Shown here: piece by piece, positions 43,346 to 46,582 of the stretch
Layout: every line of letters begins with the position of its first letter
Numbering within the stretch: position 1 is the first letter of the stretch
Assembly (NCBI GenBank): GCA_028706475.1
Contig: JAQWBI010000013.1
Span: 1-46,582, forward strand
Direction of reading: 5' to 3'
From: Candidatus Cloacimonadota bacterium
GTDB lineage: Bacteria; Cloacimonadota; Cloacimonadia; Cloacimonadales; Cloacimonadaceae
Length of the DNA stretch: 46,582 nt
Made by a program: the position numbers and the translations under genes
The notes under the pieces: model-generated
Told to the model about the DNA's origin: nothing
Databases searched by the model: none
The model's input: only the letters and a program-made list of their open reading frames with translations

Positions 43346-43591
43346 TTACTGTTCCTTATTCAGTTCATTATTAATCCAGTTCAATTGAGCTTCAAGCTCT
43401 TGCTTCTGAGTCTGAAGCGAGTCTTTGTTATAAGGGTACATGTCTGAAAATCCAGCATTATCTGTCAAGCGAGTACGGAAGCGTGCACCCAAACCGCGTC
43501 CTCTACCACAACCGGCTCCCCTGCCGCAGGGGCCCATTTCTCTGCCCAATTGTCCCATGCCCCAAGGTCCTGTTCCATCCATTCTAGGCAT
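43346..43591 (-). CDS. DUF5320 small Gly-rich protein
   Basis: An 81-residue protein with the composition of DUF5320: an N-terminal MPRMDGTGPWGMG, a Gly/Arg-rich centre (GPCGRGAGCGRGRGLG) with two cysteines, and a C-terminal coiled coil (QTQKQELEAQLNWINNELNK). Such proteins are repeatedly found beside NifX-type and Mrp-type genes in anaerobes, but no function is established. It lies one base after the small NifX-like gene and touches the Mrp start. The two Cys could help bind a metal; this is inference. Confidence 0.85.
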   Translation of the reverse strand: MPRMDGTGPWGMGQLGREMGPCGRGAGCGRGRGLGARFRTRLTDNAGFSDMYPYNKDSLQTQKQELEAQLNWINNELNKEQ

Positions 43592-43592
43592 C

Positions 43593-43934
43593 CTATGCTC
43601 CTTTTGTTAGTTTATTGTTCTTATAGGCCTCATAAGCTTCGCGAATAGTCATTCCACTAGCTTTGATATATATTCTCAGCGGCATTTTGCTCAAGATGGA
43701 GGCAGCATTGCCACCGGGGCCGTTACCAGTGATCAAGACATCTGCGCCAAGGTTGAAGATCTTTTCTGCCGTTTTAGGCCCAGCACCATGTGCCACGCCC
43801 TGGATTTCTCTGTTATCTATGCTGCTCAGTTCATCTGTCTCTTCATTGTACAGCAAGATGAAGTCTGTCCTGCCGAAGCGGGGATCAATTTTGGCATCCC
43901 AGCCTTCTCCGCTGGATGTAAAGATTATTTTCAC
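43593..43934 (-). CDS. NifX/NifB-type (dinitrogenase Fe-Mo cofactor) protein, copy 2
   Basis: A 113-residue member of the dinitrogenase iron-molybdenum cofactor-binding family, which includes NifX, the C-terminal part of NifB and the Desulfovibrio orange protein. It shows the family start KIIFTSSGEGWDAKIDPRFGR, then VAHGAGPKTAEKI and LGADVLITGNGPGGNAASIL. There is no cysteine, so a metal cluster would be held mostly by backbone or other groups, as known for the orange protein. It overlaps the upstream ATPase by ATGA (43931-43934). No nitrogenase genes are in the window, so a nitrogen-fixation role is unlikely. Confidence 0.88.
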   Translation of the reverse strand: MKIIFTSSGEGWDAKIDPRFGRTDFILLYNEETDELSSIDNREIQGVAHGAGPKTAEKIFNLGADVLITGNGPGGNAASILSKMPLRIYIKASGMTIREAYEAYKNNKLTKGA

Positions 43935-44803
43935 AATATCTCCTTTATGGCATTCCCCATCTTTTCAAAGATCGGACGCCATGTTGATTCGTTTTGTTCT
44001 ATTAATGTCCTTCCCATTGAGATGGCGGCAGGAAAATCCTCGCTATAGGGAATCTCACCCAATGCCAGGATTTTTTCCTTACGTAGATACTCTTTGATTT
44101 CTTTACAGATAGCAGAATTTATGTCTGCCTTGTTTACTATACAAGCTCCCGGGATATTGAATCTTTTTACCAGTTCCCACACTCGTTTCAGGTCGCTAAA
44201 GCCAGATTTGCTGGCTTCTGTAACCAGTATCACTAAATGTGCTCCGGAAAGAGACGCAATCACGGGGCAACCGATTCCCGGAGAGCCATCCACCAGAAGG
44301 AAATCCTTGTGTTCCTGTTTGGCTTGATGCCTCGCTACGCTTTTTACTTTCGAGACCAGCTTGCCGCTGTTTTCCGCCCCGATATTCAGTTGTGCGTGGA
44401 TCAGTGTGCAGCCCAGCCTGCTCTGTGATATGTGATATTGCCCAACTTTCTGCTCTGGGATGCTGATAGCTCCCGTGGGGCAGATGCGATAGCAATATGC
44501 GCAACCTTCGCAATCCAGCTGGTTTACCAGATACTTGCCCTCATGTTCGGAGATTGCGCCAAATCGGCAAACCGAGGCGCACAAACCACAGGAACTGCAA
44601 GTCGATACTTCGATTGTCGCCTTTATCCCACTGAAGAAATCTTTGCTGTCAGAGCTTTGCGGATGCAGAATCAAATGCATATCGGCAGCATCAACGTCAC
44701 AATCTGCGATTACCGCATTATCCTTCCACAAATGAGCCAAGGCACAGCAGATTGAGCTTTTGCCGGTTCCGCCTTTTCCGGATATGATTACTATTTCTTT
44801 CAT
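43931..44803 (-). CDS. MinD-type ATPase with inserted ferredoxin, copy 2
   Basis: A 290-residue ATPase with a P-loop of the MinD/ParA class, SGKGGTGKSS at 8-17, and DCDVDAADMH. A 2x[4Fe-4S] ferredoxin segment is inserted in the fold: Cys69, 72, 75, 79 and Cys98, 101, 104, 108. The Walker B-like VDGSPGIGCPV follows. The same layout with identical cysteine positions occurs in the next gene. Such ATPases belong to the orange protein complex operon in Desulfovibrio. It overlaps both neighbours by ATGA, which points to stoichiometric production. Confidence 0.92.
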   Translation of the reverse strand: MKEIVIISGKGGTGKSSICCALAHLWKDNAVIADCDVDAADMHLILHPQSSDSKDFFSGIKATIEVSTCSSCGLCASVCRFGAISEHEGKYLVNQLDCEGCAYCYRICPTGAISIPEQKVGQYHISQSRLGCTLIHAQLNIGAENSGKLVSKVKSVARHQAKQEHKDFLLVDGSPGIGCPVIASLSGAHLVILVTEASKSGFSDLKRVWELVKRFNIPGACIVNKADINSAICKEIKEYLRKEKILALGEIPYSEDFPAAISMGRTLIEQNESTWRPIFEKMGNAIKEIL

Positions 44804-45651
44804 CGTATTCCCTTTGCATAGCAGAGTATTTTGTCCAGTGCAGTCCGGATTTCCGGGATTGCTTTGTACAACAACCCTCCTTGCGAATAGATCTCGGCGA
44901 TCCTGCGTTGATGAGGTATCCGCGCCAATAGCACAATACCTTCTTGCTCTAGGTACTTATAAATATCATCATTCCCAATACCATCGCGATTCACCACCAC
45001 GCCAAAGGGAATGCTCAATTGGCGTATCGTCTCTACGGCGAGATTCAGATCGTGTAAACCAAAGGGAGTAGGCTCGCTGATCAACACTACAAAGTCTGCA
45101 GTTTTTACCGAAGAGAGCATCGCACAAGCTGTTCCGGGAGGGCTGTCAATAATCTGTAAACCTATGTCGGGAAACATCTTGTCTGCATACTTCAGACTTT
45201 CTGCGATCAAGGGAGATGCTTGCTCCAAACCGATATCCAGCTTGCTTTCCACAAATCTCAAATCTCCACTTTGCAGATGGCGCAGCTTGCCCAGGCTTTC
45301 TTGCTTCATTGGCAAGGCTTCCGCGGGGCAAAGCTCACTGCAAGCATGGCAGGAATGACATAAATTTGGCATCACCAGAATTGTTTCGCCCAGCTTTAAC
45401 AGTGCATTATAAGCACATAGGGAACTACACTTTCCGCACAGAGTGCAAGCGCTTTGATCCCACTGTGGAACTTCCCGATAGACAACAGTCTCATTCTGCA
45501 ATTCGCCTTCCACAAAGATGCTGCCATTGGGCTCTTCCACATCCAGATCCATCAGCAAGACGGGCTCATTCTCGGCGGCAAAGAGAGCAAGGTTTACTGC
45601 CAGAGTAGTCTTTCCCGTACCACCCTTACCGCTGGCGATAGCGATGCGCAT
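44800..45651 (-). CDS. MinD-type ATPase with inserted ferredoxin, copy 1
   Basis: A 283-residue partner of the next gene. The P-loop SGKGGTGKTT lies at 7-16, followed by MDLDVEEPNGSIF. The inserted ferredoxin has Cys69, 72, 75, 79 and Cys98, 101, 104, 108, and Walker B-like IDSPPGTACAM follows. The pair may form a heterodimer that moves or inserts clusters; this is inference. Its start overlaps the small NifX-like gene by one base (TAATG), and its end overlaps the second ATPase by ATGA. Confidence 0.92.
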   Translation of the reverse strand: MRIAIASGKGGTGKTTLAVNLALFAAENEPVLLMDLDVEEPNGSIFVEGELQNETVVYREVPQWDQSACTLCGKCSSLCAYNALLKLGETILVMPNLCHSCHACSELCPAEALPMKQESLGKLRHLQSGDLRFVESKLDIGLEQASPLIAESLKYADKMFPDIGLQIIDSPPGTACAMLSSVKTADFVVLISEPTPFGLHDLNLAVETIRQLSIPFGVVVNRDGIGNDDIYKYLEQEGIVLLARIPHQRRIAEIYSQGGLLYKAIPEIRTALDKILCYAKGIR

Positions 45652-45983
45652 TAGTGGTCACAGCGGTTTTCGCCGCTTTCTAATTTGTGTTGCAAATACA
45701 TTTCCACGATCTCTCTGAGGGGCAGGGGACATACTCCGATGATCACTTCAATGCCGTTCTGATTCATCAGTTCCTGAGCTTTCATACCCATCCCACCGGA
45801 GATAACCACGCTAACCCCAATCTCGTGCAGGAACCTGGGATGAGATCCGGGCTCGTGTACCGGAGGATCTACCATTTCTTCCTTAACAATCCTGTTATCT
45901 TCAATTTGGAAAACCGCGAAAACCTCGCAGTGACCAAAGTGTGAACTGAGTTTTCCCTGTGTTACTGGAATTGCTACTTTCAT
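45651..45983 (-). CDS. NifX/NifB-type small protein, copy 1
   Basis: A 110-residue member of the same Fe-Mo cofactor-binding family. The start MKVAIPVTQGKLSSHFGHCEVF is diagnostic, and VVISGGMGMKAQELMNQNGIEV follows. ATG 45983 is chosen for AAGGAG upstream; the open frame runs to 46097, but the added part is not family-like. The C-terminus ends with a Cys/His-containing tail (ENRCDH). It starts 10 bases after the DUF134 gene. It may be the orange-protein-type subunit, though the cofactor cannot be told from sequence. Confidence 0.88.
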   Translation of the reverse strand: MKVAIPVTQGKLSSHFGHCEVFAVFQIEDNRIVKEEMVDPPVHEPGSHPRFLHEIGVSVVISGGMGMKAQELMNQNGIEVIIGVCPLPLREIVEMYLQHKLESGENRCDH

Positions 45984-45993
45984 GTATTCTCCT

Positions 45994-46440
45994 TTATCTA
46001 CATCTTCTGCAACGACGGCAACCACGTATAAAGCAATCTGCCAAAGAAATGATGCGTTCGGAACCGCAAGCGGGACATACGCGGGGGCTTTCCTCATGAG
46101 GACAAAGCGCTATACGATGCTGACATTCTTCGCATTGATAATATGTATTGGACATCTGCACATCTCCACCCTCGATCACAAAAGTTCTGCCTTCCACCAA
46201 AGCTGTTCCCAGCTTTCTGCGCGCACTCTCGTAAATGCGGGTAACGGTGGGTCTGGAGACATTCATCAATTCTGCTACCTGCTCTTGGATGAGATTTTCA
46301 TAATCGATCAACCGGATTACTTCGTACTCTTCCAGATTCAGAGTTACCGCCTGCCTGTAGTTAGTTCGCATCCATAACGGGCGAAATCCCTTCACTATTG
46401 GCAGCTCCTGCAGTGTACGTAAGTTCTTGGCACGTGGCAT
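45994..46440 (-). CDS. DUF134 regulator with Cys-rich C-terminal extension
   Basis: A 148-residue protein. The DUF134 helix-turn-helix is at about 37-78 (YEVIRLIDYENLIQEQVAEL, then SRPTVTRIYESARRKL), a sigma-like DNA-binding fold common beside NifX-type genes. The last 50 residues contain nine cysteines (103, 106, 113, 122, 125, 136, 141, 144, 147), including CEEC and CPAC, and end CRRCRRCR, more than usual for the family. It may sense metal or Fe-S status. It is the first gene of the operon; a palindrome lies upstream at 46481-46494. Confidence 0.88.
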   Translation of the reverse strand: MPRAKNLRTLQELPIVKGFRPLWMRTNYRQAVTLNLEEYEVIRLIDYENLIQEQVAELMNVSRPTVTRIYESARRKLGTALVEGRTFVIEGGDVQMSNTYYQCEECQHRIALCPHEESPRVCPACGSERIISLADCFIRGCRRCRRCR

Positions 46441-46582
46441 CTTATCTCCTATTTATCGGTATTGAGTTCGGTGTTTGATGTGAACTTATGTTCAATTCTT
46501 CCGAACTTGGGTTTTATGTCAATTAGATTCTTGTCGATACTCACATCCTTATCCCGACTACGCATACCATGAACATCCCAAA
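46441..46582. other. Right-edge noncoding region upstream of the DUF134 gene
   Basis: No gene is seen. On the minus strand it leads into a TAGGAGATAAG ribosome site just before ATG 46440. It contains nested inverted repeats described as an operator candidate. Confidence 0.5.
46466..46506. promoter_or_regulatory. Nested palindromic operator candidate upstream of DUF134
   Basis: The inner palindrome TGAAC-TTAT-GTTCA is at 46481-46494. An outer pair GTTCGG (46466-46471) and CCGAAC (46501-46506) is placed around it, 9 bases out on the left and 6 on the right. Such symmetry suits a dimeric helix-turn-helix protein, possibly the DUF134 product itself. Confidence 0.5.

Noticed and set aside
43593-45983. 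Nitrogen fixation cluster
   Set aside because: NifX-type proteins are present, but no nifH, nifD, nifK or radical-SAM NifB is seen; the context matches ORP-type operons instead.

Overview
The window looks like a chromosome segment of an anaerobic, Gram-negative-type bacterium. The best fit from gene content is the Candidatus Cloacimonadota (Cloacimonetes/WWE1) or a related FCB-group lineage; this is inferred, as no database search was possible. The evidence is a PorV-like outer membrane protein, a PorX-type response regulator with a PglZ domain, several lipoproteins and secreted proteins, a left-handed beta-helix acyltransferase, and an anaerobe gene set (FprA flavodiiron protein, ferritin, protein disulfide oxidoreductase, an orange-protein-like gene cluster). 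Coding density is high. I see no rRNA, tRNA, CRISPR array, prophage or intact insertion sequence.

Layout. (1) 219-9160, plus strand: purA, a PorV-like protein, a DUF362-ferredoxin protein, an FtsB-like protein and a diguanylate cyclase, mostly with 4-bp start/stop overlaps; then a MalK-type ABC ATPase and two exported, probably barrel-forming proteins. (2) 9161-9642: noncoding, with a 10-bp inverted repeat and one copy of a 64-bp dispersed repeat. (3) 15439-9643, minus strand: a tight surface-glycan operon (WbpD-like acyltransferase, DPM-type glycosyltransferase, small secreted protein, ruvB, Wzx-like flippase, glutaminase-less asparagine synthetase homologue). (4) xer recombinase and polA on plus, polA meeting a lipoprotein gene tail to tail. 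(5) 25994-20304, minus strand: MORN-type secreted protein, panB, an unrecognised helical protein, a PorX homologue, an EIIA-CBS fusion protein and an ArsB/NhaD-type transporter. (6) 25995-26933: a repeat-rich noncoding stretch. (7) Plus strand: a two-domain PDO, mutM, fprA-ferritin, a PAS-GGDEF cyclase, and rplU-rpmA ending in a clear bidirectional terminator; a TfoX-N protein gene lies on minus. (8) 42284-32648, minus strand: dapA, an M16C peptidase, rsgA, nadK, recN, a DUF4349 protein, an NfeD protein and a solute-binding lipoprotein. (9) 46440-42524, minus strand: a seven-gene operon of a Cys-rich DUF134 regulator, two NifX/NifB-type small proteins, two MinD-type ATPases with inserted 2x[4Fe-4S] ferredoxin segments, a DUF5320 protein and an Mrp ATPase.

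How the genes work together. The right-hand operon resembles the anaerobe-specific orange protein (ORP) complex of Desulfovibrio, but with a DUF134 regulator and a palindrome upstream of it. The PorX-centred operon and the PorV-like protein suggest type IX secretion or a related cell-surface pathway. FprA plus ferritin forms an oxygen/NO and iron defence pair. Three gapless 64-bp repeat copies in three intergenic gaps form a dispersed family with imperfect terminal inverted repeats, the clearest non-gene structure found here.
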